From: Nectonema munidae
Lineage: Eukaryota > Nematomorpha > Nectonematoida > Nectonematidae
Length of the DNA: 64,000 nt
Direction of reading: 5' to 3'
Assembly (NCBI GenBank): GCA_030549495.1
Contig: JAUIRK010000926.1
Span: 186,001 to 250,000, forward strand
Shown: positions 60,909 to 64,000 of the stretch, one piece after another
Position numbering within the stretch: the stretch's first letter is position 1
How the letters are laid out: each line of letters opens with the position of its first letter
Program-made: the position numbers and the translations under genes
Notes under the pieces: generated by a model
Database searches by the model: none
Seen by the model: the letters and a program-made list of their open reading frames with translations, nothing else
Told to the model about the DNA's origin: nothing

Positions 60909-63612
60909 TAGATGCCACTGTGTATATAAAGTCCTGCACGCGTTGTAAAAATTTGTTTGTAACTCCTCTCCCCCTGTTTATTATTTTGCACCCGTAATAA
61001 AAAAACAAAAATGCCCCTAAATGCCCACACTAAAAATTTTATAAGCACCACCCAACACGCAATTTTGATTTCAAACCGCCGAAATTAATACACAGCTCGC
61101 TTTATTTTATTTTAATATATAATATACATTAAATCATGCTTTTTTATATATTGCCTTTTTTATGATGTTAGATTTAAAAAATTGGGTTTCATTCACAGAT
61201 TGTCTTTAAAAGGCAAGTCTTCTTGCAGAAATAAGATGTCTACTGTGTGTGTGAATGTGGACCTGTGTATGTGTGTTAGAGTATTGCATGTTGAGCAACC
61301 CATGTTGGGGGTATGCGAGGATACCCACATAAAAAAATTTCAGGTGGAACGCTTGCCGTTAGAAGAATTTTGAGTTGCGAATTTAGATTTGTATTCTAAT
61401 GTTTACTTGGAGACAGAGTTTTGTAAGTGCTTCAAGTTGGAGTTAGATGTTTACCTATCCATTCCGAAACCCTTCTGACACCTAATAAAATTTATGTTTT
61501 GTAGACCCAATGGTCAATCGGTTCAATTATTGTGAGCTCAAGTCAGTTTAAGCAAAAATTACTTCTGAAGCTTTGTGGGTAGATGCCAGTAAAAATTAGT
61601 TATTTAGATTCTAGATGGAACTGTGGTACCTCTAGGCTCTAGCCATATGTAGAAGCCTTCAAAAAGCCAGCAGTACCTTATGGTGGATTTTTGCGGGTTG
61701 GCTGAAATTACACTGGTTTATCGCTGCTGCTGCGAAAGTGTAACAAAATTCTACACTTTTCCCTGAGAGTATTTGCTTTTATGGAAATACTCTATCAGTT
61801 TAAACAAAGCCTTGTTTTGAACTGTTAGATTATACTCATATAAAGATAGTATAATCTAGGGGCTAACAACAACAACAACTGTGGTACCTACTTAATTTAT
61901 TTTGTTTGTGTGGGCGGGTGCCGATACAAAAATGTTTGCCAATTCAGGACTATAGTGTGTGCTGTGTATGTAATATGCTCTGCTGATGGTACACTCAATA
62001 CAATCAGATAAGAGCTATGGATGAATGTCTCATAAATTACACGATTTTTAAGAATTAATCCTCGTTTTAACGGGTAAATAATGCGCAGTACTAATATTGA
62101 ACCCATCTACTTCAACCCTCATCTGTGTTTAGAAGAAAGATCCGTACCCGCAAAACTAGCATGCCTGAAGTATATAATATATATACAGTAACGTAACCAG
62201 AAATTTGTATCTGGAGGGGTCAAGTGGGGACTAATATACATGCTTACCTACTGGCTTTGTCTAAAATGAAAGCATCAAATGCTGCTTATAACAACTCTTC
62301 TATTTATCTTTATAGGCTCTTTTCTCTATTTGTGTCCTATTCTTTGTTAAGGTTTTAGATTTTATCATGGTTAATATTCCTTATCTTTGCTTCTCATAGC
62401 AAAGAGAAATTTTTTATTGTAAATTTGGTTTCTTATTACAGGTAGAAGGCCCATCTTAACAAAGTTAACAGTTTAATCGTTACCGTCATTGATATCAATA
62501 ATTTTTCTATATTTTGATTTTATTTTCTTTATATTATTGGCATAGTCCCATTGTCAAAAATTAATTCAATTTTAATTTTTTAATGATTGAGCCCATAACT
62601 TAGATGGAGGGGCCCGGCCCTAAGTGCTATATATCTGGCTACGTGGCTGTATATATATATTCAAGATGCTTATAGTCTTGTTAGTATAGATGTGTGTCTG
62701 CGTAATCAAGAAATAGGGGGGGGGGGGGGATACTTTAAAATTAAAATCGAAGAATAGATTTCCTAAAATTTAGAGATGTATTTCGAATAGAACGGTTAAA
62801 GTTTAAAAAAAAAATTAGCTTTCAAATTATAAAAAATCGTATTGCAATAAATGAATATATATTATATTGTTTTAAAATACCTTCTTCAAATAAAAATGAA
62901 AAAATTTATTCTCTTTTAATTTTATATTTATAAATAAAAGTTTATATATAGAAAACAAATTTTACAATTTAAAAGTGTGTGATGGAAGGAATGTATTTCA
63001 TTTTAAGAGGATTAAACATATAAATTTGGCAATCAATGATAATAAAAAAAATAAAACAAATATTGACAAGTGGAGTAATTTTGGACAATATTTTCACTAA
63101 ACCGACCGGTTTTTTTTATCCCATTGGTGACCGGTTTAGAGAAGTTTTAATATCGTAAAAAAACTTTTGAGTCTTAAAGTTTTCTCTCTTTTTCCTTTAA
63201 AATCTTTTTTTGTTTTCTAGTTGACAAATTTTTTTTCCAATAAAATTTTAGCACTTTTGGTAATAATTCCTAACAATTTTAACACATTGGATGTTTATAT
63301 TTATATGAGAAAAATGGGAAAACCCGTATTATATTTTTTCGCTAATGTGTTTCATTTTTTCAAGATTTTGAACTATTTATTTGAAGATGAGTGAAGAAAA
63401 TTTCTTATATATAAAAATTAGAATTTATCTTTGCTGTCTTAATTGTCATTATTTAATTCGAATGAAGTTTGAATGTGTATCTTACATTATTCTATTTAAT
63501 CCTCGCTTTCATATTTCTAGGATCGCCTATACTTTGTCATGGAATACGTAAATGGTGGAGATTTGATGTTTCAAATACAACAAGTTGGAAAATTTAAAGA
63601 GCCTGTCACAGT
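19847..63612 (+). CDS. Pkc53E-like: Conventional protein kinase C, partial multi-exon gene
   Basis: Serine/threonine kinase activated by Ca2+, diacylglycerol and phosphatidylserine at membranes. Nine exons are seen: 19847-19878, 34297-34379, 37269-37380, 39651-39779, 39843-39999, 49706-49937, 59177-59305, 60307-60480 and 63521-63612. All have GT donors and AG acceptors with matching phases, and together give 380 uninterrupted codons. Order: end of C1A, full C1B with its Cys/His zinc ligands, C2 with five Ca-binding aspartates, V3 hinge, glycine loop GKGSFGKV, lysine in YAIKILKK, and MEYVNGGDL of the hinge region. A C2 following C1 marks the conventional (alpha/beta/gamma, fly Pkc53E/inaC) class rather than novel or atypical PKC. 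The start codon, pseudosubstrate and first half of C1A are missing on the left; the kinase C-lobe is missing on the right. Nothing seen breaks the gene. Which arthropod paralogue it is cannot be settled here. Confidence 0.95.
20356..22572. other. PKC intron, AT-rich
   Basis: Part of the 14.4-kb intron after the 32-bp exon. A GAA simple repeat sits at about 22109-22130 next to ttgggactcgcgaccctg, a likely transposon edge. No coding sequence recognised. Confidence 0.5.
22573..23116 (-). pseudogene. hAT (BED/ZBED type) C-terminal fragment
   Basis: The minus strand at 23113-22883 encodes [20 protein letters not shown], then [20 protein letters not shown] and [18 protein letters not shown], the hAT C-terminal dimerisation domain. 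The left edge at 22573 is cagttgttctcaaacta, a hAT terminus. The gene's N-terminal part and right terminus are absent, so this is a truncated relic. Confidence 0.8.
23650..23775 (+). pseudogene. piggyBac transposase C-terminal fragment
   Basis: Reads [20 protein letters not shown], then [20 protein letters not shown]. This resembles the KKWWW...LF..AL.......RIH and LDFRRE region near the end of piggyBac-type transposases. Only this tail survives. It is independent of the minus-strand piggyBac at 26290-27888. Confidence 0.55.
24203..24826 (-). mobile_element. Merlin (IS1016/ISXO2-like) element, decayed
   Basis: Terminal inverted repeats of about 90 bp: the left has ctaatgcaattttttatgct and the right is its complement with ggcattag. 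Between them the minus strand keeps pieces of a Merlin transposase N-terminus: [35 protein letters not shown] (zinc-ribbon Cys pattern), then [20 protein letters not shown] and [14 protein letters not shown] stop lies in the first part, and the catalytic core is missing, so it is internally deleted. Confidence 0.7.
25549..25678. mobile_element. TTAA-flanked palindromic element (130 bp)
   Basis: Flanked by TTAA at 25545-25548 and 25679-25682. Ends cccatttaagaccat and ttggtcgtaaatggg are inverted, and an internal gttccaaaataggaac palindrome is present. The layout fits a piggyBac-type MITE. Confidence 0.7.
26290..27888 (-). pseudogene. piggyBac element with broken transposase
   Basis: The minus strand reads in order [20 protein letters not shown] (27.3 kb), [20 protein letters not shown] with FIQGKPI (27.2 kb; the first catalytic Asp is in SIDEM), [20 protein letters not shown] (26.9 kb) and [18 protein letters not shown] with LLDFQIEIA (26.6 kb). 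All are landmarks of DDE_Tnp_1_7 piggyBac transposases. The frame changes between blocks and the MGGVD region is not recognisable, so it is dead. The right end has palindromic cctcatatgagg and then catgggggttaa with TTAA at 27889-27892. A related cctcatatgaagac at about 26295 marks the left end approximately. Confidence 0.8.
27893..33487. other. PKC intron, AT-rich with a GC-rich patch
   Basis: No recognisable gene. A 141-codon minus-strand frame (29309-28884) is hydrophobic and Phe/Ser-rich and is probably chance. A sharply GC-richer patch at 29998-30112 (gtggcgttcgcacccatcct, then gaatgctgagtccaggtcta) leads into 30140-30330, perhaps an unknown SINE. Confidence 0.45.
31335..31355. mobile_element. 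Right end of a hAT element
   Basis: Contains attgagaaacactg, the inward complement of a cagtgtttctcaat terminus, followed by gtttagac. The partner end was not found. Confidence 0.35.
33488..33730. repeat. Two head-to-head TTAA mini-elements
   Basis: Copy one (about 33488-33588) ends gattattctggtctttaact ggttaa. Copy two (33592-33730) starts ttaacccgttaacgaccaga and ends gataataatcggtta. They are inverted relative to each other and meet within a few bases. Copy two shares gcagaagatttgtatt with the element at 3572 in inverse orientation. Confidence 0.55.
34297..34379 (+). CDS. Pkc53E-like: PKC exon: end of C1A
   Basis: An 83-bp exon after acceptor tatttag with donor gtataa. It reads (I)[17 protein letters not shown] followed by [10 protein letters not shown], the last four zinc ligands of C1A in the canonical CxxC, H, C, C spacing, then the start of the C1A-C1B linker. 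It begins with two bases of a split codon and ends in phase 0. The upstream intron is about 14.4 kb. Confidence 0.95.
34380..35177. other. PKC intron with SINE-like sequence
   Basis: At 34734-34790 tttagctcagctgtctggga resembles a tRNA head, and at about 34893-34925 gaggtccaaacagttcgaaa resembles a box B. The family is not identified. Inverted short blocks (actcgcat, catcctatataacatata) bracket 34855-35005. Confidence 0.4.
35178..35291 (+). repeat. tRNA-derived SINE, family A
   Basis: ggggcgtgagtagggttggt, then gataactcaatgtcttgggt with box B-like ggttggatgcc, then cgatacaagcggtgcaattg. Truncated in the tail compared with the copy at 38419. Confidence 0.75.
35292..37268. other. PKC intron, AT-rich
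   Basis: No gene or complete repeat recognised. gggccc patches near 35550 and 35735 may be the edges of an old transposon. Confidence 0.45.
37269..37380 (+). CDS. Pkc53E-like: PKC exon: first part of C1B
   Basis: A 112-bp exon, acceptor gatatag and donor gtatgt. It encodes [20 protein letters not shown] and then [17 protein letters not shown], the phorbol ester/diacylglycerol-binding loops of C1B. The spacing H-X12-C-X2-C-X13-C is exact. It ends with one base of the next codon, completed by ca of the following exon to give Ser. Confidence 0.97.
37381..38418. other. PKC intron with Tigger-like remnant
   Basis: At 38093-38137 gtcgccaatccggcatcatt and gcgtgtcggattatccatg resemble pogo/Tigger terminal repeats. 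The 37900-38040 patch is less AT-rich. No coding. Confidence 0.4.
38419..38570 (+). repeat. tRNA-derived SINE, family A (best copy)
   Basis: ggggcgtgagtatggttggt with box A-like tggttggttagatgctgg, box B ggttcgatcc, body gcttgctttcctcatagtcg and tail ending in repeated taccatt. The least decayed copy in the window. Confidence 0.8.
39651..39779 (+). CDS. Pkc53E-like: PKC exon: end of C1B and start of C2
   Basis: A 129-bp exon, acceptor tttttgtag and donor gtagct. It encodes (S)[17 protein letters not shown], completing the C1B zinc ligands, then [18 protein letters not shown], the linker and first strand of C2. It ends with one base of a Val codon. It is separated from the next exon by only 63 bp. 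Confidence 0.97.
39843..39999 (+). CDS. Pkc53E-like: PKC exon: C2 calcium loop 1
   Basis: A 157-bp exon, acceptor tttcaag and donor gtaagg. It encodes (V)[20 protein letters not shown], holding two Ca2+-binding Asp residues of the first C2 loop. Then follow a lysine-rich stretch ending VKKKTRT (the phosphoinositide-binding face in this family) and [15 protein letters not shown]. It ends with two bases of a Leu codon. Confidence 0.97.
40000..40892. other. PKC intron, AT-rich
   Basis: Start of the 9.7-kb intron inside C2. Nothing recognised before the foldback element. Confidence 0.5.
41290..41450 (-). repeat. Diverged family A SINE inside the foldback element
   Basis: The minus strand shows ggcaggttggttgagaggac, box B-like ggattcgattc, then tttgacataagcggtacatc and ttgtcaatgaaaatacaccc. 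Its body and tail correspond to family A SINEs; the head is more diverged. Confidence 0.55.
42545..42685. repeat. 42-bp tandem repeat (three units and a partial)
   Basis: Units start at 42545, 42587 and 42629, each with gaattgtccatg, aaaatgtcttatgaaaataa (with a variant aactgtctt in the third) and a ggggc-type end. A partial unit gaaatgtccgaggacc follows. Minus-strand translation gives repeated HYFHKT and MDNS, which is a by-product of the repeat and not a protein. Confidence 0.85.
43202..43398. mobile_element. Non-autonomous hAT element (197 bp)
   Basis: Left cagtggtgtaaccaa and right tagctacgtcacta are inverted. Flanking 8-bp copies gacagaag (43194-43201) and gagagaag (43399-43406) agree at 7 of 8. 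Contains gggggcaccatg-type GC-rich sequence. Confidence 0.8.
44193..48480 (-). pseudogene. MULE (Mutator-like) transposase gene, split by a hAT
   Basis: Minus strand, N to C. At 48.5-48.1 kb a FLYWCH-type zinc finger block has [10 protein letters not shown], a Cys pair, and [13 protein letters not shown] with paired His. At 45.5-45.4 kb [18 protein letters not shown]; at 45.3 kb [20 protein letters not shown] (first catalytic Asp); near 45.05 kb [13 protein letters not shown] (second Asp); near 44.9 kb [16 protein letters not shown] and [12 protein letters not shown]; near 44.6 kb NNWLNRI and [11 protein letters not shown]. These are landmarks of the MULE transposase domain in order. The frame breaks several times, and the gene is interrupted at 45646-48101 by a hAT element on the other strand. 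Terminal inverted repeats were not located. Confidence 0.8.
45646..48101 (+). pseudogene. hAT element nested in the MULE
   Basis: Ends tacatgtcaaatctcccgg (left) and the complement of catacctgtcaacc (right) are inverted. Flanks tatttgca (45638-45645) and tatttgga (48102-48109) agree at 7 of 8, the length expected for hAT. Both subterminal regions repeat ctcccgg and ctccag motifs. The + strand keeps transposase pieces: [46 protein letters not shown], then [18 protein letters not shown] and [19 protein letters not shown] of the C-terminal dimerisation domain. Stops and frame changes separate them, and the N-terminal third is not recognisable, so it is inactive. Confidence 0.8.
48110..49111. other. 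MULE N-terminal remnant, then AT-rich DNA
   Basis: The first 400 bp belong to the FLYWCH part of the MULE. At 48544-48580 an 11-C run leads to gaggatgtgcgcccctg, an outward hAT-like end without a partner. The rest is featureless. Confidence 0.45.
49120..49527. mobile_element. Non-autonomous hAT element (408 bp)
   Basis: Left cagtgtttctcaacatgg and right atggttgagaatcattg are inverted. Flanks gtttagtc (49112-49119) and gtttaatc (49528-49535) agree at 7 of 8. No coding. It ends about 180 bp before the C2 exon of PKC. Confidence 0.85.
49706..49937 (+). CDS. Pkc53E-like: PKC exon: second half of C2
   Basis: A 232-bp exon, acceptor cttgaattag and donor gtaggc. It encodes (L)[19 protein letters not shown], then [18 protein letters not shown] and GEYYNVP near its end. 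The WDWD and RND aspartates are the remaining three calcium ligands of C2. It finishes in phase 0 at the start of the hinge (QIRSKEK). A Tigger transposon begins only 26 bp after its last base, still leaving the donor site intact. Confidence 0.97.
49964..52043 (-). mobile_element. Tigger/pogo (Tc1-mariner) element, 2080 bp
   Basis: Bounded by TA dinucleotides (49962-49963, 52044-52045). The termini are inverted: cagtggactctcccaaaacc at left, and cagtaaactctccaaaaacc as the complement at right. Internal ccggtttctcgaaa repeats occur near both ends. It carries one minus-strand transposase gene (51657 to 50452). It sits 26 bp downstream of a PKC exon, antisense to PKC. Both termini are intact but the transposase is frame-shifted, so it is probably not self-mobile. 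Confidence 0.9.
50452..51657 (-). pseudogene. Tigger transposase with a candidate 63-bp intron
   Basis: The start [20 protein letters not shown] at 51657 opens a CENP-B-type helix-turn-helix, followed by the second HTH ([16 protein letters not shown]). The DDE_1 catalytic core follows: [10 protein letters not shown] (Asp 1), [10 protein letters not shown] (Asp 2), [16 protein letters not shown] (Asp 3). Two frameshifts are visible, one near 51340 and one near 51175. A GTAAGA to TTTAG segment at 51135-51073 looks like an intron: skipping it joins CSMIGEK to [18 protein letters not shown] in frame, as in the family. The acidic C-terminus ([15 protein letters not shown]) ends at a stop at 50452. 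Confidence 0.85.
52456..52613. mobile_element. Tigger/mariner terminal fragment inside the hAT
   Basis: Contains ggtcgcgtttagcaggtgac and, at the right edge, ggtcgctcaagcaggtttca then ctg before TA. This resembles the end of Tigger-like elements (…aagcaggtttcactgta). Only this end is recognisable. Confidence 0.5.
52684..57208 (-). pseudogene. ZBED-type hAT transposase, broken and interrupted
   Basis: Minus strand. The start [17 protein letters not shown] is at 57208. The BED finger follows with [10 protein letters not shown] and [13 protein letters not shown], then [40 protein letters not shown] and, past the insertion, [20 protein letters not shown]. The catalytic part has [61 protein letters not shown] and [13 protein letters not shown]. 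The C-terminus has [20 protein letters not shown]. Breaks seen: a frameshift near 57110, a stop after NYFKQK, a frameshift near 53310, a stop after SSST, and a premature end after DADMRC. Copies of this family have been domesticated elsewhere, but this one is dead. Confidence 0.9.
54048..56833. mobile_element. Large foldback element (2786 bp) inside the hAT transposase
   Basis: Arms of about 830 bp (54060-54890 and 56010-56822) are inverted. Both contain tcctcgccaagagacatttc, ggagatggatga, ttataaacatttataattca, aaatatacctgaaaatgttt and ataaccgttgtggga. The 1.1-kb centre is extremely AT-rich and non-coding. Flanking 8-bp copies gaaataac lie at 54040-54047 and 56834-56841. Removing the element and one copy restores the hAT reading frame exactly at this point, which fixes the boundaries. 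No transposase, so non-autonomous. An 8-bp target would fit hAT; long arms would also fit a MULE. Confidence 0.85.
57757..59176. other. PKC intron, AT-rich
   Basis: No complete repeat. A GC-richer patch at 58130-58290 has tctcgcttcg repeated twice (about 58212 and 58254), a probable relic of unknown origin. Confidence 0.4.
59177..59305 (+). CDS. Pkc53E-like: PKC exon: V3 hinge and glycine loop
   Basis: A 129-bp exon, acceptor ttataacag and donor gtatta, phase 0 at both ends. It encodes a variable serine-rich hinge ([20 protein letters not shown]) and then [17 protein letters not shown], the beginning of the kinase domain with the ATP-binding glycine loop. The V3 hinge is the expected proteolysis-prone linker in conventional PKCs. 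Confidence 0.95.
59680..59807 (-). repeat. tRNA-derived SINE, family A
   Basis: The minus strand starts ggagcgtgaataaggttggt, with gttatcgaaac-type sequence inverted as seen on the plus strand. Body cgatcccgcatcaagcctat and ttcaatacaagcggcgcaat, tail gatgaaaacacctc. Lies in the intron between the glycine-loop and N-lobe exons. Confidence 0.75.
60307..60480 (+). CDS. Pkc53E-like: PKC exon: kinase N-lobe
   Basis: A 174-bp exon, acceptor ttactcaag and donor gtattc, phase 0 at both ends. It encodes [20 protein letters not shown] with the ATP-binding lysine, then [16 protein letters not shown] with the helix C glutamate, then [14 protein letters not shown]. The match to conventional PKC is close to identical over 58 codons. 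Confidence 0.97.
60660..60920. mobile_element. Non-autonomous hAT element with a 28-C tract
   Basis: The right end reads taaatagatgccactg, whose complement cagtggcatctatttaggg matches gcgtatttaggg at the left. The flank tgtatata is repeated at 60652-60659 and 60921-60928. The left terminal bases appear replaced by an expanded ta repeat. Internally it contains the longest C run in the window (60877-60904). Confidence 0.6.
60877..60904. repeat. Poly-C tract, 28 bases
   Basis: An uninterrupted run of 28 C. Shorter runs occur at 19425-19437 (13 C), 32008-32019 (12 C), 48544-48554 (11 C) and 62716-62729 (14 G). Length in the assembly may be unreliable. Confidence 0.9.
60929..62177. other. PKC intron, possible SINE-like tail
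   Basis: A mixed-composition stretch at 61380-61880 ends in gctaacaacaacaacaac, a simple-repeat tail such as SINEs carry. No tRNA-like head was found. Frames at 61182 and 61897 are not supported. Confidence 0.4.
62186..62649. mobile_element. Non-autonomous hAT element (464 bp)
   Basis: Left cagtaacgtaaccaga and right tctggctacgtggctg are inverted. The flank tatatata is repeated at 62178-62185 and 62650-62657, though this lies in TA-rich sequence. GC-rich ggaggggcccggccc near the right end; no coding. Confidence 0.8.
62658..63520. other. PKC intron, AT-rich
   Basis: A 14-G run at 62716-62729; otherwise nothing recognised before the kinase hinge exon. Confidence 0.5.
63521..63612 (+). CDS. 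Pkc53E-like: PKC exon: kinase hinge region
   Basis: Acceptor atatttctag. The exon encodes [20 protein letters not shown] followed by [11 protein letters not shown] place the end at 63612 (donor gtactt), which leaves two bases of a conserved Val codon; a donor gtgtac two bases earlier (63610) is the alternative. Past this point the frame runs into a stop, so splicing must occur here. The catalytic loop and activation segment lie beyond the window. Confidence 0.9.
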
Positions 63613-64000
63613 GTACTTTATATTTACTCTTTAATATTTCATTTTAAAAACATTTCTGTCGATCCAGACTTTTGCAACGGGTGATTCGTTCTGAAATATC
63701 AATTTTTCAATACAATTGGATATGATAATCCAATAAAACTCGTTTATTCATTTAAGAGAGTTTTTTAATATTGTCTTTGTTTATAATTATATAATCAATT
63801 TTTTTTGTTATTATTCTTACTTGACACAATTGTTCTACATCATTTTTTAGTTATCTTTTTTGTTTATGCTTAAAATTTTTATGAAATTGGAAATAAGCAA
63901 TTTTTTAATAAATCTCAAGTACTCTATCCAGTTGTATAACATAACTTATGGGTATTTCAAATATATGCATAACATCGACTTTACTCTTCGCGTATTCAAA

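Noticed and set aside
1-64000. LTR retrotransposon, endogenous retrovirus or LINE
   Set aside because: No reverse transcriptase, integrase, gag or paired LTRs were recognised on either strand.

Overview
The window is AT-rich, intron-rich animal DNA from an invertebrate nuclear genome. I favour an arthropod, possibly a crustacean such as a copepod. That guess rests on the mix of DNA transposons, the tRNA-derived SINEs and the divergence of the protein kinase from vertebrate sequences; the species cannot be fixed from the sequence alone.

One host gene dominates: a conventional (calcium- and diacylglycerol-dependent) protein kinase C on the + strand. Nine coding exons (19847-63612, 1140 coding bases, about 380 codons) were placed by reading protein-family motifs across GT/AG boundaries. 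All reading phases agree from exon to exon. They encode the second half of C1A, all of C1B, the whole C2 domain, the V3 hinge and the first part of the kinase N-lobe. The first coding exon (start codon, pseudosubstrate, first half of C1A) was not found and probably lies upstream. The rest of the kinase domain lies beyond base 64000. Introns run from 63 bp to about 14.4 kb.

Almost everything else recognisable is transposon debris, mostly inside the PKC introns. From left to right: hAT remnants and short non-autonomous hAT elements with 8-bp target duplications (1-2.1 kb, 18.1-18.9 kb, 43.2 kb, 49.1 kb, 60.7 kb, 62.2 kb); two tRNA-derived SINE families; TTAA-flanked palindromic mini-elements; a hAT C-terminal fragment (22.6-23.1 kb); a Merlin relic (24.2-24.8 kb); a decayed piggyBac (26.3-27.9 kb); a foldback element with a 42-bp tandem repeat (40.9-42.7 kb); a MULE carrying an oppositely oriented hAT (44.2-48.5 kb); a 2.08-kb Tigger/pogo element (50.0-52.0 kb); and a 5.7-kb BED-finger hAT (52.1-57.7 kb) that is itself split by a 2.8-kb foldback element.

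The most unusual observation is an old inverted copy of the 32-bp PKC exon plus about 450 bp of its flanking introns, lying 4.5 kb upstream of the real exon (14873-15340 against 19801-20355). The copied exon has lost its donor site. A block of about 60 open codons on the minus strand at 4018-4213 looks like a real coding exon of another gene, which I could not identify. No rRNA, functional tRNA, CRISPR array, LTR element or LINE was recognised.
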